Position numbers and translations under genes: made by a program
From: JADKIH01 sp964486655
GTDB lineage: Bacteria; Bacteroidota; Bacteroidia; AKYH767-A; 2013-40CM-41-45
DNA: 15,765 bases
Assembly (NCBI GenBank): GCA_964486655.1
Contig: CAZAON010000475.1
Location: 1-15,765, forward strand
Direction: 5' to 3'
Shown: positions 1 to 7,360 of the stretch, piece by piece
Layout of the letters: every line of letters starts with the position of its first letter
Position numbering within the stretch: the stretch's first letter is position 1
Notes under the pieces: model-generated
Told to the model about the DNA's origin: nothing
Seen by the model: only the letters and a program-made list of their open reading frames with translations
The model's database searches: none

Positions 1-1739
1 AAGGAATCAATAATTTCTTCGCATGGGTAGAAACACAGTCATACAAGATTCAATACCGGGTCATGCTTTCCCGCTACCGCGGCCGCACGGTTTGTCCCGA
101 ATGCCGGGGAACAAGATTGAGAAGCGATGCAAACTATGTTAAAGTTGGATCATTGTCCATTACCGACGTTGTTCTGATGCCTGTTGCTGATTCACTGAAG
201 TTTTTTAAAAACCTAAAATTGTCGGCTCACGATCTTGAAGTTGCCAAAAGAATACTGTTGGAGATTACAAACCGCCTTGGGTTTCTGACTGATGTAGGTC
301 TCGGTTATCTTACACTGAACCGCCTGTCAAATACACTTTCGGGTGGTGAATCGCAGAGAATAAACCTGGCAACTTCTTTGGGAAGCAGTCTGGTCGGATC
401 GATGTACATTCTGGATGAGCCGAGTATCGGACTGCATCCTCGCGATACAAAGAGATTGATTACCGTTTTAAAATCATTGCGTGATGTGGGCAATACATTA
501 ATTGTTGTCGAGCATGACGAGGAAATAATGCAGGCTGCCGACGAACTGATTGATATTGGTCCGGAAGCCGGCGTTAACGGAGGACATCTTATTTTCCAGG
601 GATCGTTCGAAGAAATTCTGAACGACGAGAAAAGCTATACGGGAAAATATCTTAGCGGGAAGGAACAAATAAGTCTTCCGTACCGGAGAAGAGTAAATTC
701 GGGCATCATAAAATTTGAAGGAGCGCGCGAAAACAATTTAAAAAATGTGAGCGTGAAAATTCCGCTCGGAGTAATGACTGTCGTGACCGGTGTCAGCGGC
801 AGCGGCAAAACATCACTCGTCAAAAAAATAATTTATCCCGCGCTTAAAAAAATGTTCGGCGGATTCGGGGAACAAACCGGATCGTTCGACAAAATTAGTG
901 GCGACTATAACAAACTTACGGCAGTTGAATTTGTTGATCAGAATCCGATCGGCAAATCATCGCGTTCGAATCCGGTTACCTATGTAAAAGCATACGATGA
1001 GATCAGAACGTTATTTGCCGATTTGCCATTGTCAAGATCGAGAAAATACAAGCCTTCTCATTTTTCTTTTAATGTTGAAGGCGGTCGCTGCGAAGTTTGT
1101 GAAGGAGAAGGCGAAGTAACAATCGAGATGCAGTTCATGGCAGATATTCATTTGTTATGTGAAAGCTGCAACGGAAAAAGATTCAAGCAGGAAATTCTCG
1201 ACGTGGAATACCGGGGAAAGAATATTGCCGACATACTTGCGATGACAACAGACGAGGCCATTGAATTCTTTCGCGGTTCAACCAAATCATCCGGACCCGA
1301 TCATAAGATTGCCGCCAAGTTGAAGCCACTGGCAGATGTGGGATTAGGTTATATAGGCCTGGGTCAGTCCTCGAGTACATTAAGCGGCGGAGAAGCGCAA
1401 CGTGTAAAACTTGCTTCGTTCTTATCGAAAGGCAATGCACATGACCATACCCTTTTCATTTTTGATGAGCCGACTACAGGATTACACTTTCATGATGTAA
1501 AAAAATTGTTGAAGGCTTTTGACATGTTAATTGAACAGGGAAATAGTGTCTTGATAATTGAGCATAATTCGGATGTGATCAAGTGCGCCGACTGGGCCAT
1601 TGACCTGGGGCCAGAAGGCGGAGAAAACGGCGGTCGGCTGATATTCGAAGGCTCGCCCGACGACCTGGTAAACTGTGCGGATTCATACACCGGAAATTAT
1701 CTGAAACAAAAATTCACGCTAAACTCTGCTTCATCATAA
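1..1739 (+). CDS. uvrA: Excinuclease ABC subunit UvrA, C-terminal part (5' truncated by window edge), possibly the UvrA2 paralogue
   Basis: DNA-damage recognition ATPase of nucleotide excision repair, which loads UvrB at lesions. The frame is open from base 3, so the visible 578 residues are the end of a longer protein (UvrA is usually about 850-950 aa). An ATG at 63 lies inside the conserved stretch just before LSRYRG and is not the start. In order: a CPEC motif (bases 93-104); the ABC-I signature LSGGESQR and Walker B ILDEPSIGLHPRD; the ABC-II Walker A GVSGSGKTS; a zinc-finger-like CxxC-x19-CxxC (CEVC/CESC); the second signature LSGGEAQR; and Walker B IFDEPTTGLHFHD. The ABC-I Walker A and the UvrB-binding domain lie outside the window. 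LFIFDEPTTGLHFHD and IKCADWAIDLGPEGG remind me of the second UvrA paralogue of Bacteroidota rather than the canonical one; that is inference from memory. TAA stop; 148 bases separate it from the next gene. Confidence 0.95.
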   Translation, partial: GINNFFAWVETQSYKIQYRVMLSRYRGRTVCPECRGTRLRSDANYVKVGSLSITDVVLMPVADSLKFFKNLKLSAHDLEVAKRILLEITNRLGFLTDVGLGYLTLNRLSNTLSGGESQRINLATSLGSSLVGSMYILDEPSIGLHPRDTKRLITVLKSLRDVGNTLIVVEHDEEIMQAADELIDIGPEAGVNGGHLIFQGSFEEILNDEKSYTGKYLSGKEQISLPYRRRVNSGIIKFEGARENNLKNVSVKIPLGVMTVVTGVSGSGKTSLVKKIIYPALKKMFGGFGEQTGSFDKISGDYNKLTAVEFVDQNPIGKSSRSNPVTYVKAYDEIRTLFADLPLSRSRKYKPSHFSFNVEGGRCEVCEGEGEVTIEMQFMADIHLLCESCNGKRFKQEILDVEYRGKNIADILAMTTDEAIEFFRGSTKSSGPDHKIAAKLKPLADVGLGYIGLGQSSSTLSGGEAQRVKLASFLSKGNAHDHTLFIFDEPTTGLHFHDVKKLLKAFDMLIEQGNSVLIIEHNSDVIKCADWAIDLGPEGGENGGRLIFEGSPDDLVNCADSYTGNYLKQKFTLNSASS

Positions 1740-1826
1740 CATGCTCATTTGCATAATGATATAAATTAACATCTAAGGTGTTTTCCCGTATTCCGAAAAT
1801 GATTTACTCAAATTTTTGTCGTTTTC

Positions 1827-1855
1827 TTGGAAGTTGAATATTTTATCTATTTTTG
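1827..1855 (+). promoter_or_regulatory. Bacteroidota-type promoter of the DUF3276 gene (TTG-N18-TATTTTTG)
   Basis: TTG at 1827-1829 is followed after 18 bases by TATTTTTG at 1848-1855, an exact match to the Bacteroidota -7 consensus TAnnTTTG. Transcription would begin near 1860, giving a leader of about 28 bases before the ATG at 1888. The leader is AT-rich with no Shine-Dalgarno, as is usual for this phylum. Confidence 0.7.
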
Positions 1856-1887
1856 TAAACAACGAGCATTAACATTTTTTTTAATTT

Positions 1888-2238
1888 ATGTCATCCAACC
1901 ATAACCAACGTGAAGAGGTGTTTTCTAAATCTGTGAGAGCAGGGAAACGCACTTACTTTTTTGATGTCAAGAGCACAAAGGCACAGGATTTTTATTTGAC
2001 AATTACAGAGAGCAAGAAGCGCATTGGTGATGATGGAAATCCCTATTTCGAAAAACATAAAATTTTTCTTTACAGGGAAGATTTTCAGAAATTCCTCGAT
2101 GGATTAAATGAGGCTATAGATCATGTAGCTACATTGAAACCATTGGATGCACCGGCATCTGAAGGTTCCCGTTCAAACGGAGAAGAGACAGGCGGCAGTT
2201 CATACAGCAACCTGGACTTCGACGACCTGGGAAAATAA
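1888..2238 (+). CDS. DUF3276 family protein (PUR-alpha-like single-strand nucleic-acid binding)
   Basis: Small 116-aa protein recognised as the Bacteroidota DUF3276/PUR family. The body (about residues 9-82) contains the characteristic pattern FSKSVRAGKRTYFFDVK, then FYLTITESKKR and a KHKIFLYREDFQKFLDGL segment, i.e. a single PUR repeat of beta strands closed by a helix. The last 30 residues are low-complexity (Gly/Ser/Glu) and end in an acidic DFDDLGK tail, which resembles tails of other nucleic-acid chaperones. PUR domains bind single-stranded DNA or RNA; the target here is unknown. The gene stands alone behind its own strong promoter, and the promoter-leader-ATG spacing supports this start. 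Confidence 0.85.
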   Translation: MSSNHNQREEVFSKSVRAGKRTYFFDVKSTKAQDFYLTITESKKRIGDDGNPYFEKHKIFLYREDFQKFLDGLNEAIDHVATLKPLDAPASEGSRSNGEETGGSSYSNLDFDDLGK

Positions 2239-2261
2239 GCGGATTTTACGTGTATCCCGGC

Positions 2262-2329
2262 CAGTTTATCAGCCTTAACCTGGGTTAAATTTGTTGGTAA
2301 CTTTCAGCCACTTCCCGCTGATAAAACTG
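2262..2329. repeat. Inverted repeat enclosing a 14-bp palindrome upstream of the UPF0173 gene
   Basis: CAGTTTATCAGC (2262-2273) recurs inverted as GCTGATAAAACTG (2317-2329), with one extra A. Between them is TTAACC-TG-GGTTAA (2275-2288), a 6+6 palindrome. The right arm ends two bases before the -7 box at 2331. It could be an operator or a weak transcript-end hairpin for the DUF3276 gene. There is no T-run, so it is not a classical intrinsic terminator. Confidence 0.5.
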
Positions 2330-2330
2330 T

Positions 2331-2338
2331 TATTTTTG
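2331..2338 (+). promoter_or_regulatory. -7 promoter box (TATTTTTG) of the UPF0173-parAB transcript
   Basis: Exact TAnnTTTG match. No TTG is present at the expected 17-23 bases upstream, so the -33 element is weak or absent. A start of transcription near 2344 would leave about ten bases before ATG 2355. It would place the upstream in-frame TTG (2343) at or before the transcript start, which argues for ATG 2355 as the real start codon. Confidence 0.5.
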
Positions 2339-2354
2339 CATTTTGTCAGATATT

Positions 2355-3035
2355 ATGCAGATAACATATTTAGGGCATTCCTGCTTCCATATAGTTGTAA
2401 ATGGTAAAAAATTGCTTTTTGACCCATTTATTTCGGGAAATCCATTAGCTAAGTCAATAGACATTAAGTCCATAGAAGCGGACTACATTCTGGTCAGCCA
2501 CGGGCATTACGACCATACGCTTGACCTGGTAGCACTTGCAAATCAAACCGGTGCTCTGGTAATAACCAATTTTGAAATAAGTAATTGGTTACATAAAAAC
2601 GGAATCAAAAAAACTCACCCGATGAATATCGGAGGTCACTGGATTTTTGAATTCGGAAAGGTTAAGTGTGTAAATGCTGTTCATTCGAGCAGTATGCCCG
2701 ACGGAACCTATGGAGGTAATGCAATGGGATTTTTAATAGAAGCTCCCGAAAAGAACTTCTATTATGCGGGAGATACGGCTCTGCATTATGACATGAAACT
2801 GATCGGGGATTTCAAGAAAATGGATTTCTCCTTTCTGCCTGTCGGTAATAATTACACGATGGGAGTAGATAATGCCGTTATCGCTTCAGACTTCATCAGA
2901 TGCGATAAAATTATCGGAATGCATTTCGATTCAAATGATCAGATTACAATTGATCATCGCGAAGCAAAACATAAGTTTGACAGAGCAGGGAAAGAATTAA
3001 TACTAATGAAAATCGGAGAAGTGAGAGACTTCTAA
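2355..3035 (+). CDS. UPF0173 family metal-dependent hydrolase (UlaG-like metallo-beta-lactamase fold)
   Basis: Cytosolic hydrolase of 226 aa, substrate unknown. The family is a compact metallo-beta-lactamase fold. Visible markers are the N-terminal ITYLGHSCF strand; LLFDPFISGNP; the metal motif HGHYDH (His49, His51, Asp53, His54); further ligand candidates in VHSSSMPDG and YYAGDTALH; and a late GMHFDS. Length is normal for the family. The frame can be extended to a TTG at 2343, but the promoter box at 2331-2338 and the family N-terminus favour ATG 2355. It is followed 11 bases later by parA in the same direction, so co-transcription is likely, although no functional link is evident. Confidence 0.88.
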   Translation: MQITYLGHSCFHIVVNGKKLLFDPFISGNPLAKSIDIKSIEADYILVSHGHYDHTLDLVALANQTGALVITNFEISNWLHKNGIKKTHPMNIGGHWIFEFGKVKCVNAVHSSSMPDGTYGGNAMGFLIEAPEKNFYYAGDTALHYDMKLIGDFKKMDFSFLPVGNNYTMGVDNAVIASDFIRCDKIIGMHFDSNDQITIDHREAKHKFDRAGKELILMKIGEVRDF

Positions 3036-3046
3036 CATCAATCACC

Positions 3047-3862
3047 ATGGGAAAAATAATAGCAATCGCAAATCAAAAAGGCGGAGTCGGCAAGACAACA
3101 ACAGCAATGAACCTTGCCGCCAGTCTGGCCGTACTCGAATATAAAACACTGTTGATCGACAGCGATCCGCAGGCTAATGCCACTTCGGGAGTCGGCTTTG
3201 ATCCGCGTACGATCAAATCAAGCATTTACGAATGTATCATCAACGAGGCTGATCCTGATGATATAATTCTTCAGACAGAAACACCAAACCTCTTCCTCCT
3301 GCCCTCTCACATCGATCTGGTCGGTGCGGAAATCGAAATGATTCACCTGCCGAATCGCGAGAGAAAAATGCGCGACGTACTGCAGAAAATAAAAACGAAA
3401 TACGATTTCATTATCATTGACTGTTCACCTTCTCTCGGACTTGTTACCATCAATGCATTGACCGCAGCCGATTCAGTAATCGTTCCCGTTCAGTGCGAAT
3501 ACTTCGCCCTCGAAGGATTAGGCAAATTGCTTAATACGATTAAGATCGTTCAGAGCCGTCTGAATCCGGAACTTGAAATTGAAGGCATCCTCCTTACAAT
3601 GTATGACAGCCGTTTACGTTTATCCAATCAGGTCGTCGAAGAGGTGAAAACACACTTTCAGCAAATGGTATTTGACACGATTATTCAGAGAAATACCAAA
3701 CTGGGTGAGGCTCCGAGTTTCGGTCAAACGATTATCATGCACGATGCAAGCAGTAAAGGTTCCATCAATTACCTCAACCTCGCGCGTGAAATATTACAGA
3801 AAAACAATCTGACAAAGATTAAAGAGTCGGATAAAAAAATAGCGGTAACAGATGAGCAATAA
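3047..3862 (+). CDS. parA: ParA/Soj chromosome-partitioning ATPase
   Basis: Deviant-Walker ATPase that, with ParB, segregates and positions the chromosome origin region; it binds the nucleoid as an ATP dimer. The 271-aa product shows the deviant Walker A KGGVGKTTT (about residues 11-19, with the signature lysine), the LLIDSDPQANATSG strand, and Walker B FIIIDCSPSLGLVTINAL. VPVQCEYFALEGLG and RNTKLGEAPSFGQTI are typical of chromosomal Soj/ParA. There is no N-terminal HTH, which fits a chromosomal rather than plasmid type. The start ATG follows CC at 3045-3046 and matches the family. The 3' end overlaps parB by 11 bases, indicating translational coupling. Confidence 0.96.
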   Translation: MGKIIAIANQKGGVGKTTTAMNLAASLAVLEYKTLLIDSDPQANATSGVGFDPRTIKSSIYECIINEADPDDIILQTETPNLFLLPSHIDLVGAEIEMIHLPNRERKMRDVLQKIKTKYDFIIIDCSPSLGLVTINALTAADSVIVPVQCEYFALEGLGKLLNTIKIVQSRLNPELEIEGILLTMYDSRLRLSNQVVEEVKTHFQQMVFDTIIQRNTKLGEAPSFGQTIIMHDASSKGSINYLNLAREILQKNNLTKIKESDKKIAVTDEQ

Positions 3863-4739
3863 AAGAAGCGCTCTTGGAAAAGGACTTAGCGCCTTGTTAG
3901 AAAGTGCAGACACAGATGTTACTTCAAAAGCAGGTGGTGACGGAGTCGTTGGATCTATCGCACACATATTGCTCAGCCAAATTGAGCCAAATCCATTTCA
4001 GCCCCGCACCGACTTCGACGAGGAAGCGTTAAAAGAACTTACGGATTCCATCAAGGAACAGGGAATCATTCAGCCTATTACCGTTCGTAAACTCGGCTAT
4101 GATAAATACCAGATCATTTCCGGCGAAAGAAGATTCAAGGCATCACAACGGGCAGGATTAAGCAGTATTCCTGCCTACATCAGGGTTGCCAACGATCAGG
4201 GAATGCTTGAGCTGGCTTTGATAGAAAATATTCAAAGGCACGATCTGAATGCACTGGAAGTTGCCTTAAGCTATAAACGACTGATTGATGAATGTGCTTT
4301 GACACAGGAAATGCTCAGCGAAAGAGTCGGCAAAAACAGAACTACGATTACCAATTTTTTACGCCTTTTAAAACTGCCTCCTGAAATCCAGACTGCCATT
4401 CGCAACGGGACCATCACCATGGGGCATGCGAGGGCGCTGACCGGAATCGAAGACACAGCGAAACAATTGCACATGTTCCGTGAAATCGTTGACAAACAGT
4501 TAAGCGTGCGTGAAGCTGAGTCTATCGCAAGGGAATCCGGTAATAAATCTCCGGTCAATAAAAAGAAAGCGGATTCCAATCAGCTATCCTTCGAGTACAC
4601 AAAAATTCAGAATATTTTATCAAGTCATTTTGGCTCCAGAATAAAATTACAACGGGCGAAAAACGGAACCGGAAAAATTTCGATTCCTTTCCAGAATGAC
4701 GAAGATCTTAACCGCATTCTTGAGTTACTCAATTACTAA
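3852..4739 (+). CDS. parB: ParB/Spo0J chromosome-partitioning protein
   Basis: CTP-dependent clamp that loads at parS sites near the origin and stimulates ParA. It has 295 aa. The N-terminal KRSALGKGLSALL segment (residues 4-16) matches the ParA-interacting peptide. The ParB/Srx CTPase domain (about 37-130) carries the catalytic motif GERR (91-94) and ENIQRHDLNALE. The helix-turn-helix region (about 150-172) reads TQEMLSERVGKNRTTITNFLRLL. The C-terminal part (about 240-295) is the dimerisation domain. The start codon lies inside the end of parA. I searched by eye for a parS-like palindrome (consensus around TTTCACGTGAAA) and found no credible copy in this window. Confidence 0.96.
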   Translation: MSNKRSALGKGLSALLESADTDVTSKAGGDGVVGSIAHILLSQIEPNPFQPRTDFDEEALKELTDSIKEQGIIQPITVRKLGYDKYQIISGERRFKASQRAGLSSIPAYIRVANDQGMLELALIENIQRHDLNALEVALSYKRLIDECALTQEMLSERVGKNRTTITNFLRLLKLPPEIQTAIRNGTITMGHARALTGIEDTAKQLHMFREIVDKQLSVREAESIARESGNKSPVNKKKADSNQLSFEYTKIQNILSSHFGSRIKLQRAKNGTGKISIPFQNDEDLNRILELLNY

Positions 4740-4772
4740 ATCCGGAAAAAACGGAATGTTTACTGATGATTT

Positions 4773-5366
4773 ATGAATACTGATGTTACAAAGAACAATC
4801 GGCCTTTTACTTCATTGGTGAAAAAGATTCTTTTATCCGTAATCTTCGTTTGTTTTCTTACCGGCATTTCAAATAAATCTTTCGCTTCCGGTGATGATTC
4901 ACTCACAGTTGCCGCAAAAAAACGGGCCAATAAAGTAGCATTAATGTCGGCCATTGTTCCCGGACTTGGACAGGTAATGAATAAAAAGTACTGGAAAGTA
5001 CCTATTATTTACGGCGGCGGACTCACCCTTGCATATTTCATCAAAATCAACAATCAGGAGTATAAGAACTACCAGGAAGCTCTGATACAGAGATCTGACA
5101 CAAACTCGACTGCTGAGGAACAATACCCGAATTTCAGTGATCAGGAATTGAAAAACAGGAAGGATTATTATAGGAGAAACAGAGATCTTTGTTATATTTT
5201 TGCCGGAGTACTTTATGTGCTGAATATTGTTGATGCCTATGTTGATGCGCAGCTGATGGATTTTGATGTAAGCGATAATCTCTCACTGCGAATTAACCCT
5301 TACCTCAATGCGACGCAGACATTTCAACCGGTACCGTCGTTGAATATTGTATTAAACTTTAAATAA
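4773..5366 (+). CDS. DUF5683 family membrane or exported protein
   Basis: Function unknown; this family is commonly found between parB and dapB in Bacteroidota. The 197-aa product begins with a charged segment, then a hydrophobic stretch (about residues 18-32, ILLSVIFVCFLTG) and a signal-like ASG at 39-41. That could be a signal peptide or a membrane anchor. A second conserved block, ALMSAIVPGLGQVMNKKYWKVPIIYGGGLTLAYF (split here for description only), carries the PGLGQ-N-YWK pattern typical of the family and a membrane segment. A third hydrophobic run, LCYIFAGVLYVLNIVDAYVDA, precedes a C-terminal region resembling a beta-rich tail. It lies 33 bases after parB and 6 before dapB, so it is co-transcribed. 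Confidence 0.82.
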   Translation: MNTDVTKNNRPFTSLVKKILLSVIFVCFLTGISNKSFASGDDSLTVAAKKRANKVALMSAIVPGLGQVMNKKYWKVPIIYGGGLTLAYFIKINNQEYKNYQEALIQRSDTNSTAEEQYPNFSDQELKNRKDYYRRNRDLCYIFAGVLYVLNIVDAYVDAQLMDFDVSDNLSLRINPYLNATQTFQPVPSLNIVLNFK

Positions 5367-5372
5367 AAGATT

Positions 5373-6116
5373 ATGAAGATAGCACTGATTGGTTATGGTA
5401 AAATGGGTAAAGCCATTGAACGTCATGCGCTGAAGCGTGGTCATGAAATTATTTTAAAAGTCAATAGTGAAAACAGCACATCAGTAACTCCCGCCGAACT
5501 TGCGGCTGCCGATGTGGCGATTGAATTTACCAAACCCGGACTGGCATACAATAACGTCATGATGTGCTTCAATGCAAACGTGCCTGTCGTATGCGGTACA
5601 ACGGGATGGATGGAACAGGAAGAAGAACTTGAAAAGTACTGCAAGGCAAACGGGAAAACATTTTTCTACACCTCGAATTTTTCCATCGGCGTAAATCTCT
5701 TTTATGTGATAAATACAAGGCTGGCCGAACTCATGAACAACCAGCAACAATACGACGAAGTATTCATTCATGAAAGTCATCATACCGCGAAACTTGATTC
5801 GCCCAGCGGAACGGCAATTACGCTCGCAAAGCAAATCATCGCGGAAGTTGATCGTTTGAAAGACTGGGTGAATTACAAAGCCGATGAAAATATCGATCTC
5901 AAAGGCGACAGTGAATCCGAATTACCGATTTTCTCCACACGTGAAGAAGACGTAATCGGCACTCATATCGTAAAATACTTTTCCGATAACGATGAAATAG
6001 AAATCATTCATAAAGCTTTAAGCCGCGATGGTTTCGCGCTTGGCGCTTTATCCGCCGCGGAATGGATCAAAGGGAAAAAAGGCGTCTTCGGCATGAGTGA
6101 TTTATTAAAATTATAG
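5373..6116 (+). CDS. dapB: 4-hydroxy-tetrahydrodipicolinate reductase (DapB)
   Basis: NAD(P)H-dependent reduction of 4-hydroxy-tetrahydrodipicolinate in the diaminopimelate/lysine pathway, feeding peptidoglycan. The protein is 247 aa, slightly shorter than the E. coli enzyme, as usual for Bacteroidota. Visible: the N-terminal nucleotide-binding loop GYGKMGKAIE (7-16); CGTTGW (74-79); SNFSIGVNLF (101-110); and the catalytic/substrate block HHTAKLDSPSGTA (His136, His137, Lys140, SPSGTA 143-148). The late segment HKALSRDGFALGAL corresponds to the conserved C-terminal motif. The start ATG is six bases after the upstream stop. TAG stop. Confidence 0.96.
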   Translation: MKIALIGYGKMGKAIERHALKRGHEIILKVNSENSTSVTPAELAAADVAIEFTKPGLAYNNVMMCFNANVPVVCGTTGWMEQEEELEKYCKANGKTFFYTSNFSIGVNLFYVINTRLAELMNNQQQYDEVFIHESHHTAKLDSPSGTAITLAKQIIAEVDRLKDWVNYKADENIDLKGDSESELPIFSTREEDVIGTHIVKYFSDNDEIEIIHKALSRDGFALGALSAAEWIKGKKGVFGMSDLLKL

Positions 6117-6188
6117 TGTTTATAATTAACATAGCTTTAACCCGCTTAATCCTATTCGCTTTCTACTTTAGCACTCTAGAATACTTCA

Positions 6189-7352
6189 ATGGCAAAATTC
6201 AGAATCAACTGAAACCTTATTAAGGATATTATTTTCGGCATTTTTACCTTAGGCGTTTGGTTCCTTCTGAAACCTAAGCCCGGCCAGCGTAAATCGGCAC
6301 TCAGAGAATGGGTCGATGCAATCATTTTCGCGGTAATCGCCGCAACCATCATTCGTACATTCTTCATCGAAGCATATACTATTCCGACCGGATCAATGGA
6401 GAAATCTCTGCTCGTCGGTGACTTTCTCTTTGTATCCAAAGTAAGTTATGGCGCAAGAATTCCAATGACTCCGCTCTCCTTCCCTTTCGCTCATCATACC
6501 ATGCCGATTTTCGGAGGTAAATCTTACCTGGAATGGATTAAGGTTGGCTATCATCGTTTACCGGGATTCGGACATATTAAACACGGCGACTGTGTCGTAT
6601 TCAACTGGCCGGCCGAAAATGAAGGAAGACCCGTCGACAAAAAAGAAAACTATATCAAACGTTGCACCGGAGTTGCCGGCGATACCATTGAACTCCGTGA
6701 CAGGATGATTTACCTGAACGGAAAGAAATCTCCCGTTCCTGAATTTTCACAGTCCTCTTATCATGTAGTTACCGACGGAACAGGATTCAGCGAACAAGCC
6801 GTACAAAGACTCGGACTTCGCGACGGTGAAGCCATTTCTCCATTTGAATACAATCTTCACCTGACTGAAAAAAACGCGGCCGACCTTCGCACATTCGGAA
6901 ATGTAAAAAAGGTTGAAGCCAATACCGTTCCGCGCGGAATGTATCAGGATTTCATATTCCCGTTTGACCAGCGAGTCGGCTGGAACATTGATAATTTCGG
7001 TCCGCTCTGGATACCGAAAAAAGGTGCAACTATCAAAATTGACAGCTCAAATATTTCTTACTACCGTAAAGCAATCGGTGAATACGAAGGAAACAGACTT
7101 GAAGAAAGAGACGGCAGGATTTATATCAACGGAAAAGAATCCAACGAATACACCTTTAAAATGGATTACTATTTCATGATGGGTGACAACAGACACAATT
7201 CAGCCGATTCAAGATTCTGGGGATTCGTTCCCGAAGATCATATCGTTGGGAAGGCTGTATTTATCTGGATGAGTTGGGATACCAATGCCAGCTTCCTCAA
7301 CAAGATCCGCTGGAACCGGTTATTCCGCCCGATCAAGGGTATGGATTACTAA
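6189..7352 (+). CDS. lepB: Signal peptidase I (LepB) with an in-frame TGA at codon 8
   Basis: Membrane serine protease that removes signal peptides from exported proteins. The frame shows IPTGSME with the catalytic Ser (codon 69, bases 6393-6395), the general-base Lys in YIKRCTGVAGD (about codon 157), and the box E motif MMGDNRHNSADSRFWGFVP, with the long middle insertion common in Bacteroidota. The first ATG after the upstream stop, at 6396, would begin just after the catalytic Ser and cannot be the true start. Reading back, the frame encodes a hydrophobic stretch, then REWVDAIIFAVIAATIIRTFF as in the family. It reaches an ATG at 6189, but TGA at 6210-6212 interrupts after MAKFRIN. No ATG, GTG or TTG lies between that stop and the Ser codon. 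This is either a nonsense change, a sequence error (TGG to TGA), or unusual initiation. The rest of the gene looks intact and conserved. Confidence 0.85.
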
Positions 7353-7360
7353 AATCCGAA

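Noticed and set aside
5481..5834. Minus-strand 117-codon frame within dapB, and similar long antisense frames at 10155-10481, 11023-11379 and 9609-9956
   Set aside because: Each lies opposite a conserved gene, has no family resemblance and no promoter; shadows of coding bias.
5931..5948. CACGTG core (5938-5943) as a parS site close to parAB
   Set aside because: Only the six central bases match. The left flank (CTCCA) does not pair with the right flank (AAGAA), and it lies inside the dapB coding sequence.
6176..6439. Minus-strand 87-codon frame opposite the start of lepB
   Set aside because: It is antisense to well-conserved LepB codons and has no recognisable features; a shadow frame.
6189..7352. 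Reassignment of TGA to an amino acid in this organism, to explain lepB
   Set aside because: The acyl-CoA reductase next door ends with TGA, and all other genes here are free of internal TGA, so a code change is not supported.
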